This document shows, piece after piece, positions 1 through 7,686 of a stretch of DNA of 64,000 nt (position 1 is its first letter; each line of letters begins with the position of its first letter). Location: NCBI GenBank assembly GCA_934644775.1, contig CAKUDB010000010.1, positions 16,423 through 80,422 on the forward strand, written 5' to 3'. The position numbers were made by a program, and so were the translations under genes. Source of the DNA: an uncultured bacterium. Lineage in GTDB: Bacteria > Vulcanimicrobiota > Xenobia > Xenobiales > Xenobiaceae. The notes beneath the pieces are model-generated. The model saw only the letters and a program-made list of their open reading frames with translations. It did not search any database and had not been told where the DNA came from.

Positions 1-371
1 AAGGGGGGAATTTGCTCGTTTCTCATGCCGGTTTGAGTCAAGATTTGCAAGGCCAAAATAATCAAAAGGCCGCTCATTTTTGTCTCTTTGGCGATGCTGA
101 TGGCAAGTTGGATGAAAAGGGGTTTCCGATTCGCCGTCACTGGGAAGACTCTTATAACGGAAAAGCCCAAGTTGTCTATGGCCATACTCCTGTAGCTAAG
201 CCTTTAAGGTGTGGTAATACGTGGAATATCGATACTGGCTGTGTCTTTGGCGGCAGTTTGAGCGCTTTAAGTTATCCTCAAGGAGAGATAGTTTCAGTAA
301 AAAGCAGAAAAGTTTATTGCTTTAAAGAAGGCATAAGCAATTTAGATACGAGCAAAAGAACGATAATATGA
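1..371 (+). CDS. Metallophosphatase, C-terminal fragment (PrpE / polynucleotide 3'-phosphatase-like)
   Basis: This is the last ~120 residues of a calcineurin-type phosphoesterase cut off by the left window edge. The frame is open through the edge, so the TTG at 12 is unlikely to be the real start. What remains shows the SHAG element, a YGHTP metal-binding motif around the middle, and then NIDTGCVFGG followed by a short beta-rich tail ending in EIVSV. That ending is typical of the PrpE diadenosine tetraphosphatase and of the phosphatase domain of polynucleotide kinase-phosphatase. The fragment cannot distinguish these, because the N-terminal metal motifs and any kinase domain lie outside the window. 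Its stop codon overlaps the next start (ATGA), so the two genes are probably translationally coupled. Confidence 0.75.
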   Translation, partial: GGNLLVSHAGLSQDLQGQNNQKAAHFCLFGDADGKLDEKGFPIRRHWEDSYNGKAQVVYGHTPVAKPLRCGNTWNIDTGCVFGGSLSALSYPQGEIVSVKSRKVYCFKEGISNLDTSKRTII

Positions 372-1090
372 AAAAGTCGTCCGTAGTTATCGGTGGAATT
401 AAGGTAAATATTATTCGCAAGCCTATAAAAAAGAGCGTCTTGAAAGTAGACTCGAATAGGGGCGAGGTCTCTGTAAGTGTTTCCGAATATATTACCGACG
501 AACATTTGCGCTTAGTTTTGGAAAGTAATCTGCAATGGATAAAAGAGCGTTTGGATCGGCGTCCCGATTCTCAAAATGCTCCCTTTTCTATTCCCGAAAA
601 TGAGGGAGAGGAGGGCTTTTGTTATTTGTGGGGAGAGAAACGTAAATTGATCCTTAAAAGATCGCCTCTTCGCAGTCGTGTAACTTTGCAAGAAGACGGA
701 CTTCTGATTTTAGAATTTGCTCGTTCTCTTTCAAAGCAGCAAAAAGCCATCTTATTAGATCGCTTTTTGCGTTATGAGTTAAAGAACGAACTGGATAGAA
801 TTATTCCTATTTGTCAAGATGAGACTAATCTTAAAGCCGACGAGTATCATATAAAAAAGATGACTAGCAGGTGGGGCACGTGTAATCCCTATAAAAAACG
901 GGTTTGGATCAGCTTAAATTTAGTTTATCGCTCTCCTGATTGCTTGAAATATGTCGTTATTCATGAGTTAACCCATTTGCTGGAAAGAAGCCATAACTTG
1001 ATTTTTAAGCGTTATTTGGATAGTTTTTATCCGTATTGGCGTGTGATTAAAGAGAAGTTGGCCCTTCCTTTGGGGGCAGCTACCTCTTGA
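368..1090 (+). CDS. YgjP-like (DUF45, M48-type) zinc metalloprotease
   Basis: A 240-residue cytoplasmic protein without signal peptide. The DUF45/YgjP family hallmarks are present: SRWGTC around residues 166-171 and the zinc motif HELTH at about 199-203, followed by SHN and an aromatic-rich C-terminus (FYPYW). The first ~90 residues are the usual beta-rich leader that ends in a WGEKRKL-like segment. Family members are predicted zinc peptidases; the physiological substrate is not known. The length matches the family. It starts 4 nt inside the preceding phosphatase gene. An 82-nt gap without a clear terminator separates it from mtaB. Confidence 0.85.
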   Translation: MKKSSVVIGGIKVNIIRKPIKKSVLKVDSNRGEVSVSVSEYITDEHLRLVLESNLQWIKERLDRRPDSQNAPFSIPENEGEEGFCYLWGEKRKLILKRSPLRSRVTLQEDGLLILEFARSLSKQQKAILLDRFLRYELKNELDRIIPICQDETNLKADEYHIKKMTSRWGTCNPYKKRVWISLNLVYRSPDCLKYVVIHELTHLLERSHNLIFKRYLDSFYPYWRVIKEKLALPLGAATS

Positions 1091-1172
1091 AATTTAAAGC
1101 TATCGAGTTTTGGGAAGAGTGGCAGTAGTGCCTTATAGCCCTCCTTAAAGATGGCAAAATTTTACAGATGAA

Positions 1173-2510
1173 ATGGAAATAAAAAATATGGCCACATTTT
1201 CTATCCTTACTTTAGGATGTCGAGCTAATCAAGCTGATTCTGAATTGCTAGGAGAAATCTTAAAGCAACATGGACTTAAACAGGTTCAAGTTAGTGAATC
1301 GGCCGATTTAGGCATAGTTAATTCTTGTACGGTAACAGCCGAAGCTGATCGCAAAGCCGGGCAGATGGTGCGTCGCTTGAGCAAAATATGTCGTTTTGTA
1401 ATGGTGACTGGGTGCGGAGCAGCCGCTCGGGGTGGCCTCATTACTAGAAATATGCTGGCAGAAAATGTGATAATTCTACCTCCCGGACAGAGGGAAAAAA
1501 TTATAGATCATCTTCCCTTTACCGCCAAAGAACTAAAAGTTGATAATCTTTCTCAAAGCTCAAAAGAGGGAGTCTCTTCTCTCTCTTTTGAGCAAACTAG
1601 GAAAGAGAGTGTCCAGCATAGGGCCAGAGCTCTACTTAAAGTACAAGAGGGGTGTAATCATATGTGTACTTTTTGTATAGTCCCTATGGTGCGCGGCCCT
1701 CTAGTAAGTTTTAGCCCTGAAGAGCTGATCCCTAAAGTAAAGAAATTAGCTGAAGAAGGATACCGCGAGATCGTTTTGACCGGTACCCATTTAGCTTTGT
1801 GGGGTCGAGACAGCCGCTCGAAAAAGCAAGCTAAAGCTGAAGGCAAGCCAGAAAAAAACTTTGCCGATTTGCTGGAAGCTTTAATAAAGAATACTCAAGA
1901 AGTGCGTTTTAGAATCAGCTCAATAGAGCCTATGTCTTTTCCTGAGCCTATTCTCGATTTAATGGTCGCTTATCCAGATAGATTGTGTCCCCATTTGCAT
2001 TTAGTTATTCAACATGCCAGTGATAAAATTTTGGCTGCTATGCACCGAGACTACACTTTAGCCGAATATGATAGCTTAGCGGAAAAGTTTTTAAGTAAAG
2101 TTCCCGGTGCTTGCCTTACTACCGATATTTTGGTGGGATTCCCTGGAGAAACAGAAGAAGATGTGGCCATTTTGGAAAAATATTTACGGCGACGCCAATT
2201 TTACCATTTACATGTCTTTCCCTATTCTCAACGGCAGGGTACTGTAGCGGCCAAATTAGCCGGGCAAATTTCCGAACAGGTAAAAAAAGAACGGGTTAGA
2301 AAAATCATAGAGCTTGGCGCTCAGAGTGCCGAAATGGTCTATAATTCTTTTGTAGGTACAACACGTCAAGTATTAGCTGAGCGTCCTTCTGGGCGTGAAG
2401 GCTTTTTAACCGGTACAGCCGACAATTTTTTGACTGTAGAATTTCCCGGAAAGATTTCCGACATTGGCAAAATTATGCCTATAGAAATTAGGAGGCACAA
2501 TGAGTTTTAG
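1173..2510 (+). CDS. mtaB: tRNA t6A37 methylthiotransferase MtaB
   Basis: MtaB is a radical SAM enzyme that adds a methylthio group to t6A at position 37 of ANN-decoding tRNAs. The N-terminal UPF0004 domain carries three cluster cysteines (in LGCRANQ, NSCTV and TGCGAA). The radical SAM cluster motif CNHMCTFC lies near residues 161-168, followed by the GTH and PGETEEDV motifs and a C-terminal TRAM-like region. The usual GCKVNQ is GCRANQ here, and the conserved glutamate after it is replaced by the sequence ADSE. There is an insertion of ~20 residues (SRSKKQAKAEGKPEK) after the GTH motif. An in-frame ATG at 1188 (MATFSILTLGC) fits the family start better than 1173, and neither has a strong ribosome binding site. 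The 3' end overlaps pyk by 11 nt. Confidence 0.92.
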   Translation: MEIKNMATFSILTLGCRANQADSELLGEILKQHGLKQVQVSESADLGIVNSCTVTAEADRKAGQMVRRLSKICRFVMVTGCGAAARGGLITRNMLAENVIILPPGQREKIIDHLPFTAKELKVDNLSQSSKEGVSSLSFEQTRKESVQHRARALLKVQEGCNHMCTFCIVPMVRGPLVSFSPEELIPKVKKLAEEGYREIVLTGTHLALWGRDSRSKKQAKAEGKPEKNFADLLEALIKNTQEVRFRISSIEPMSFPEPILDLMVAYPDRLCPHLHLVIQHASDKILAAMHRDYTLAEYDSLAEKFLSKVPGACLTTDILVGFPGETEEDVAILEKYLRRRQFYHLHVFPYSQRQGTVAAKLAGQISEQVKKERVRKIIELGAQSAEMVYNSFVGTTRQVLAERPSGREGFLTGTADNFLTVEFPGKISDIGKIMPIEIRRHNEF

Positions 2511-3915
2511 ACGTACCAAGATTGTGGCCACAATAGGGCCGGCTTCTCAAGATGAACAAATGCTTACTAAATTGGTTAAAGCCGGTATTAATGTTGCCCG
2601 CTTAAACTTCTCTCACGGAACTCATGATAGCCATCAAGAGCTTTATAACCGTTTGCGCAAAGTTAGTGCTGAAAATGGAGCTTTTCTTACTGTTTTACAA
2701 GACTTGTGCGGCCCCAAAATCCGCTTAGGCACTATTAAGAGTGGAAGCGTTATGGAAGTAGGCCAAACTTGTATATTTACTGCCGAAGAGGTCGAGGGCG
2801 ACGCTCATCTTATGCACGTCTCTTATCCTCTCTTAGCTGAAGAAGTACAACCTGGAAGTATGATTTTGCTGGACGATGGTTCTTTGCAATGTCAAGTAGA
2901 AGAAGTTAAAGATGGTAAAGTTTACGCTAAAGTATTAGTCGGCGGCCCAATTAGCTCGCATAAAGGTGTCAACTTGCCAGGCACCAAGCTGTCAGTACCT
3001 TCTTTAACTGAAAAAGATGCTGACGATTTGCGCTTCGGTCTAAAAATGGGTGTCGATTATGTCGCTATGTCTTTCGTACGCAGTCCCAAAGATGTGGAGC
3101 CTGCTCGTCAGATTATGGATGAAGTCGGTATCTATCGTCCCATTATTGCTAAAATCGAAAAGCCTGAAGCTTTAAATTGTATTGAAGAAATAGTTGAAGC
3201 TTTCGATGGCATTATGGTGGCTAGAGGAGACTTGGGTGTAGAAATGCCTATTGATGATATTCCTGTCGTCCAAAAGCGCCTGATCCATTTGGCTAGAAAA
3301 AAATATAAACCGGTTATTTGCGCTACGCAAATGCTCGACTCGATGATTCGCAATCCACGTCCGACCAGGGCGGAAGTTACTGATATAGCTAATGCAATTT
3401 TTGACGGTGTCGACGCAGTAATGCTTTCTGGAGAAACAGCTTCTGGTGCCTACCCTGAGGAAGCGGTCAAGGTAATGGCTGGTGTGGCTACTAAAGCTGA
3501 AGCTTGTCTTCCTTACGATGAAATATTTACTATGGATTTCGATAAAGAAGAGCGCCCCAATTTGGGCTGCGATATAGCTTTAAGTGCTTGCGAAATAGCC
3601 GAGGCTTCTAAGGCTAAGGCTATCTTGGCTTGTACTGCCGAAGGCCATACCGCCAGGTGTCTTTCCCACTTTAGGCCTCGAACTTTGGTTGTGGGAGTAG
3701 CTTATGACGAAACGGTAGCCAGACAAATGAACCTTTTATTTGGTGTAGCTCCAGCTCTAATTAAAAAATCAGAAAATATAGGTGGTATGGTACTAGGCTC
3801 TACTAATGAAGCTATGCGTCGCGGCTTTATAGATAAGGGTGATAAAGTTATCGTGGTGGCCGGTTTCCCTCCGGGTGAGCCTACCAACTGTATATTCGTT
3901 AATACTGCTAGATAA
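2500..3915 (+). CDS. pyk: Pyruvate kinase
   Basis: Catalyses the last glycolytic step, phosphoenolpyruvate plus ADP to pyruvate plus ATP. The 471-residue length is that of the basic type I/II enzyme without the extra C-terminal PEP-utiliser domain seen in Bacillus. Clear motifs are TKIVATIGPAS and NFSHG near the start, the signature IAKIEKPEAL around residues 216-225, MVARGDLGVE, and ATQMLDSMI with PRPTRAEVTDIANAI, followed by the LSGETASG loop. A C-terminal allosteric-type domain follows. An AGGAGG-like site (TAGGAGGCAC) sits inside the end of mtaB, directly before the ATG, which fixes the start. It is the last gene of the left operon, followed by a strong terminator. Confidence 0.97.
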   Translation: MSFRRTKIVATIGPASQDEQMLTKLVKAGINVARLNFSHGTHDSHQELYNRLRKVSAENGAFLTVLQDLCGPKIRLGTIKSGSVMEVGQTCIFTAEEVEGDAHLMHVSYPLLAEEVQPGSMILLDDGSLQCQVEEVKDGKVYAKVLVGGPISSHKGVNLPGTKLSVPSLTEKDADDLRFGLKMGVDYVAMSFVRSPKDVEPARQIMDEVGIYRPIIAKIEKPEALNCIEEIVEAFDGIMVARGDLGVEMPIDDIPVVQKRLIHLARKKYKPVICATQMLDSMIRNPRPTRAEVTDIANAIFDGVDAVMLSGETASGAYPEEAVKVMAGVATKAEACLPYDEIFTMDFDKEERPNLGCDIALSACEIAEASKAKAILACTAEGHTARCLSHFRPRTLVVGVAYDETVARQMNLLFGVAPALIKKSENIGGMVLGSTNEAMRRGFIDKGDKVIVVAGFPPGEPTNCIFVNTAR

Positions 3916-3977
3916 GATAAAAGAACTTTATTGTTCTAGCCGCTATCCCTAATTTGTTAGGGGAGCGTATTCTCTCC

Positions 3978-4025
3978 AAAAACTAAGAGAGGCAACTTAT
4001 GAATAAGTCGCCTCTCTTAGTTTTT
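3978..4025. terminator. Bidirectional intrinsic terminator between pyk and the TPR gene
   Basis: A perfect 16-bp inverted repeat (3978-3993 with 4010-4025) has an inner 5-bp stem around a TGAA loop. The outer arms begin with A5 and end with T5, so the hairpin has a U-tract in both directions. It lies between two convergent genes and can stop both. Confidence 0.93.
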
Positions 4026-4036
4026 GATTACTTTAA

Positions 4037-5164
4037 TTATTTTTTCAATTTACTGGCGATACGCTCTAAGTCCATCTTTACCATAGGGTGGTTGCCATTT
4101 ATTTGCTGACACTTTACAAAGTGGGCTTGGGCCGACTTAAGATCTTCACGATTTTTGTTTAAGTCGTAACGCCTCTCATAGCAACAACCTAAATAGTGCT
4201 CAACTTCGGCATTATTGCCTCCGTAAGCTTTAGCTGCAGCTGTCAAACTCAAAATAGCGCTCTCAATATCGCCGTCGCGATAGGCAATTAAACCAGCTCC
4301 CAATAAAGCTTGTGGAGCAGTAGCGTTAAGTTTCAAAGCTTGAGCATACAAGTCTTTGGCTTTGCTAATACTGCCTACCTTAAGGGCTTCGTAGCCCTGA
4401 CCGGCTAAAGCGATGGCCTTACTATTGTCTGAAGTAGCGATAGGTAAATTGGCTAAACCTCCCACCGGTAAGGCAGAAGAATCGGTTCCACCTTTGGGCA
4501 CAAAAGTAGCTTTGGCCAGAGCTTCTTCGATTTTGGCTAACTCGCGCTTGGCAGGCTCGTGCTTAGAGTCGAGTTTAACACATTCTTTCAAATGGTCGCG
4601 AGCTAACTCAATTTCGGAGCGCTGTAATTCCAAAAGGGACATTCTGTAATAGCACTCGGCACGGCGGTAATTCTTTTTGGCTAAGTCTTCATAGATAGGG
4701 TAACAATCGATATTGTTGCCAGCATCTTGAAGTACAGAAGCTTTGTAAAATTGGGCCTCTTTATTGTCTGGCTCTAAAATACAGACATTATTGATAAGAT
4801 CCAGCGACATAGAGAAGTTGCCCAACTTACGGAAAAGTTGAGACATTTGCATACGATAATCGGTCTTGCGCCCAACTACTTGGCCGGCCAAATCGCCTAC
4901 ATAGGCGAAACGCACGGCGTCTTCTACTTGTCCGTTGTCGATACTCCATTTTATGCGCGCTTCTACACGTTCAAAAAAGCTCTTGTCAATCAGTCTGGTA
5001 TTGTCTTTTAAAACGGTGGACCAGGCTTCTACGGGAGCGGAAAACACTCGACGCAGCATCAAAACTTGTGAAGCTTCATCGGCAGCTTGAACCGGAGCGG
5101 CAAAACTTAGGGATATTCCTAATAATGCAGCTGCAGCAAAGCTAGTTATAAAATGTTTACTCAT
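4037..5164 (-). CDS. Secreted tetratricopeptide-repeat protein
   Basis: A 375-residue protein with a clean Sec signal peptide (basic start, hydrophobic AAAALLGISLSFA, then PVQA-A cleavage). The mature part is alpha-helical with several TPR-like units, for example GNFSMSLDLINNVCILEPDNK, a central low-complexity spacer around residues 205-225, and a second group near 250-360. No catalytic motif is visible. TPR proteins of this kind act as periplasmic scaffolds or assembly factors, but the partner cannot be inferred here. A GAGGA ribosome binding site precedes the ATG. It is convergent with pyk and shares that terminator. Confidence 0.8.
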   Translation of the reverse strand: MSKHFITSFAAAALLGISLSFAAPVQAADEASQVLMLRRVFSAPVEAWSTVLKDNTRLIDKSFFERVEARIKWSIDNGQVEDAVRFAYVGDLAGQVVGRKTDYRMQMSQLFRKLGNFSMSLDLINNVCILEPDNKEAQFYKASVLQDAGNNIDCYPIYEDLAKKNYRRAECYYRMSLLELQRSEIELARDHLKECVKLDSKHEPAKRELAKIEEALAKATFVPKGGTDSSALPVGGLANLPIATSDNSKAIALAGQGYEALKVGSISKAKDLYAQALKLNATAPQALLGAGLIAYRDGDIESAILSLTAAAKAYGGNNAEVEHYLGCCYERRYDLNKNREDLKSAQAHFVKCQQINGNHPMVKMDLERIASKLKK

Positions 5165-5263
5165 AGTGTTCCTCGCACATTATCTTCGCCTCATGGTTCT
5201 ATTTAAAAGGCGTCGCTTCCTACCTGTCGACTTAGTAGCCTCCCATCCTAGCTAAACTATAGA

Positions 5264-5812
5264 TTAGTGCTCTTTCTTGTTGCTGCTTTCTACTTCTTCG
5301 TGGTGTTTATAACTATCGTGATGATGAATCTCTTCAAATTGACCCACCGAGCGATTTTTGCGTACATTATTCCAAGCAAAATAACGCCCATTCATGGCGA
5401 TATAAACACCATTAGGTAAAGTTTGTACAAAAGCCAAAGCACTGCCTAGGTTGAAGAGTCCGTCGGAGCTGCCGAAGGCGTAAGGGATCATAGCCCCAGT
5501 CAAGACGATAGTTTTGTCCTTAATACGTTCACCTAGATACTTGGCCGTCAGTTCCATAGTGTCGGTACCGTGAGTAATGACAATGCGCTCATTTTCGCTT
5601 TTCATACACGAAGAACAGATAATCTCTCGGTCGCTGTCGCTCATTTCCAAACTATCGATCATCATTAGGGTGCGCACTTCTACGTTAGTTAAATTTCGCC
5701 CTAAGCGCAGCATTTCGTGTAAATGGCTATCCTGGAAGTAAAGTCTGCCATGTAATTCGTCATATTCCTTGTCAAAAGTACCGCCGGTAACAAAAATACG
5801 GATATTTTTCAT
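5264..5812 (-). CDS. Single-domain asparaginase-like protein with His-rich tail
   Basis: A 182-residue protein matching only the N-terminal domain of the L-asparaginase/glutaminase fold. It keeps the two nucleophile-loop elements, TGGTFD near residue 10 and HGTDTME near residue 80, and the LTGAMIP lysine-loop region, though that lysine position reads as threonine-glycine context without a following Lys. The second domain of normal ~330-residue asparaginases is absent; short stand-alone versions exist in databases as an asparaginase-domain family of unclear activity. The C-terminus is unusual: HHHDSYKHHEEVESSNKKEH, rich in His and charge, which could bind metal. It lies upstream of the TPR gene in the same direction, with ~100 nt between. 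The link with the aminotransferase just upstream (aspartate/asparagine metabolism) is suggestive only. Confidence 0.75.
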   Translation of the reverse strand: MKNIRIFVTGGTFDKEYDELHGRLYFQDSHLHEMLRLGRNLTNVEVRTLMMIDSLEMSDSDREIICSSCMKSENERIVITHGTDTMELTAKYLGERIKDKTIVLTGAMIPYAFGSSDGLFNLGSALAFVQTLPNGVYIAMNGRYFAWNNVRKNRSVGQFEEIHHHDSYKHHEEVESSNKKEH

Positions 5813-5908
5813 GCTTCTTTCTTATACCACTATTAGAGAGCGCAGGCAGAAAATCTATTCCCACCAGCGCTCATTTATTTTTTTGAGAGATAGAGACTTG
5901 GCCTAATA

Positions 5909-7111
5909 TTACTTAAGCGAAGCCATATAGGAGGAGATTCTGTCCATCCCTTTATCTATTAGCTCCATACTGGTAGCAAAGCTAAGCCTAATATGATTGG
6001 CAGCGCCAAAATCTTCGCCGGGAACAACTGCTACTTGGACATTATCAAGTAATGATTCGGCTAACTCTTGGGCACTGTTAATGGAGCGTCCTTGAGGATC
6101 TTTCTTGCCAAAGTAGGCGCTAATATCGGGGAAAGCATAAAAAGCTCCGGTAGGGCGCGAACATTTTATATGGGGAATTTCCATAAGGCGCTCGTAAATA
6201 TGGGCGGCGCGTTTGGCAAATTCCTTTACCATATCGGTGACAGAGTCTTGAGGGCCATGTAAGGCTTCAATTAAGGCGGCAAAATTGCTGGCTGTAATAT
6301 TGGAAGTCATTTGGCTTTGCAACTTGGTCATACCGGCGATAATCTCTTCGGAAGCGACGGCGTAACCGATACGCCAGCCGGTCATAGCATAAGCTTTACT
6401 GAGTCCGTTGATGGTAATAACTCGTTCACTTAATTCAGGATTGGCGCAAGCAAAACTTAAGAAAGGATAATCGGCGTAGATTAAACGCTCATAAATTTCA
6501 TCAGAAATAACGAAAAGCTGCGGATGCTTAACAATTACGGCTGCCAGAGCCTTAATCTCTTCGGGAGTGTAGCTTATACCGGCTGGATTAGAAGGAGAGC
6601 AAAGCATAAAAACACGACTTTTAGGAGTAATAGCGGCTTCTAATTGCTCGGGCGTCACCTTAAAATCGTTACAAGGATCAGTTTCGACTACTTTTACGAT
6701 ACCGCCTACTAACTTAATGTGCTCGGGATAGCTTACCCAGTAAGGCGAGGGCAAAAGCACCTCGTCGCCGGGATTAACTAAAGTTAGGAAACTTAGGAAT
6801 AAGGCTAATTTGGCACCGGTGGAAATGATGACGTTTTTAGGAGTTATGGAGCGATCAAAGCGCTTTTTGAAGTAGTCGGCTACCGCTTGGCGAGCTTGGA
6901 TTGTTCCTGGGGTAGCTTCATAGCGGGTGGCTCCGTGGTGCAGAGCATAACAAGCGGCTTCAATAATATTTTCTGGAGTAGAAAAATCAGGTTCGCCGGC
7001 TCCAAAACTAACAACATCGGCTCCTGCAGCTTTGAGAGCTTTGGCTTTGGCATTTACTACCAAAGTAGAGGAGGGCTTAACATTCATTACGCGATTGGAT
7101 AAAACGATCAT
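5909..7111 (-). CDS. aspC: Class I aspartate aminotransferase (PLP-dependent)
   Basis: A fold-type I aminotransferase interconverting aspartate/2-oxoglutarate and oxaloacetate/glutamate, of the short Bacillus/Thermus type (AspC/AspB). Motifs: SFGAGEPDF near the start, the PSNPAG segment, SDEIYERL, and the PLP-lysine motif NGLSKAYAMTGWRIGY. The open frame extends 16 codons further upstream to 7159, but a strong AAGGAG site spaced 5 nt before the ATG at 7111 fixes the start at MIVLSNRV, giving 400 residues, the usual family length. Downstream on the same strand comes the asparaginase-like gene. It is divergent from feoA. Confidence 0.93.
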   Translation of the reverse strand: MIVLSNRVMNVKPSSTLVVNAKAKALKAAGADVVSFGAGEPDFSTPENIIEAACYALHHGATRYEATPGTIQARQAVADYFKKRFDRSITPKNVIISTGAKLALFLSFLTLVNPGDEVLLPSPYWVSYPEHIKLVGGIVKVVETDPCNDFKVTPEQLEAAITPKSRVFMLCSPSNPAGISYTPEEIKALAAVIVKHPQLFVISDEIYERLIYADYPFLSFACANPELSERVITINGLSKAYAMTGWRIGYAVASEEIIAGMTKLQSQMTSNITASNFAALIEALHGPQDSVTDMVKEFAKRAAHIYERLMEIPHIKCSRPTGAFYAFPDISAYFGKKDPQGRSINSAQELAESLLDNVQVAVVPGEDFGAANHIRLSFATSMELIDKGMDRISSYMASLK

Positions 7112-7374
7112 ATTATCTCCTTGGTATCCTATGGCTGACAGCTGTAAAAAGTTATCCAAGATCCGCCCCTAGATTCTGCTTCAAAATTGCTCCTCCCTCT
7201 CTTTTTAGCTAAAAAAAAGCCTAAATTAGGCACAAAAAATCTAAGAATAGTCGCCAGCTAGGGAAAGAAAAAAATGGGATATTACCCCCTTAATATGAAG
7301 GCCTAAAAGTAGGAAAAACTCTTATTGTGTAATATTAACAGGCGGGAACTGCTTCGAGGCGCGGCTCCCTCCGT
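7112..7374. promoter_or_regulatory. Divergent intergenic region aspC / feoA with short palindrome
   Basis: This AT-rich 263-bp region must hold the promoters of both aspC (-) and the feo operon (+). I see no clear -35/-10 pair and no convincing Fur box. A 13-bp palindrome, GCCTAAATTAGGC at 7219-7231, is flanked by A8. On the minus strand it reads as a 5-bp stem followed by T8 about 108 nt before the aspC start, so it may be a weak leader terminator or an operator. Confidence 0.35.
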
Positions 7375-7686
7375 TTGTGTGGTTATAAGGCTTTGCGCCA
7401 AGAGAGGAAATTCAAATATTTGAAAACTAAAGACAATGTAATTGCAGAGAGTCGGACTTTGGCTGAGCTTGTACCCGGAGATACGGCTACCATCGAGACT
7501 TTTAAAGAAGTAGGCCCTAATGTGCGTCGCATTATGACATTGGGTATAAATGCTGGAGCTATTGTAAAAATGATACGTCGTGCGCCTTTGGGAGATCCTC
7601 TAGAGTTTGAAGTTAACGGTTGTTTACTCACTTTGAGGAGTGAGGATGCTGCTTCGATTGTTATAGGGGGAATACAACATGGCTAA
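7375..7686 (+). CDS. feoA: Ferrous iron transport accessory protein FeoA
   Basis: A small SH3-fold cytoplasmic protein that supports FeoB. Typical features: LAELVPGDTATIETF, the RRIMTLGINAGAIVKMIRRAPLGDPLEFEVNG core and a C-terminal LRSEDAASIVI strand. The long frame starts at TTG 7375, but an in-frame TTG at 7420 lies after an AGAGAGGA site and would give 88 residues, closer to the usual ~75-90; the true start is likely there. The stop overlaps the feoB start by 8 nt, so the genes are translationally coupled. First gene of feoABC. Confidence 0.9.
   Translation: MCGYKALRQERKFKYLKTKDNVIAESRTLAELVPGDTATIETFKEVGPNVRRIMTLGINAGAIVKMIRRAPLGDPLEFEVNGCLLTLRSEDAASIVIGGIQHG

Noticed and set aside
5813..5908. 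GAGCGC/GCGCTC inverted repeat as a terminator
   Set aside because: The arms are 6 bp and 23 nt apart with no adjacent T-run on the relevant strand.
7240..7374. Fur box upstream of feoA
   Set aside because: Expected from the operon's function, but no sequence close to GATAATGATAATCATTATC is visible.
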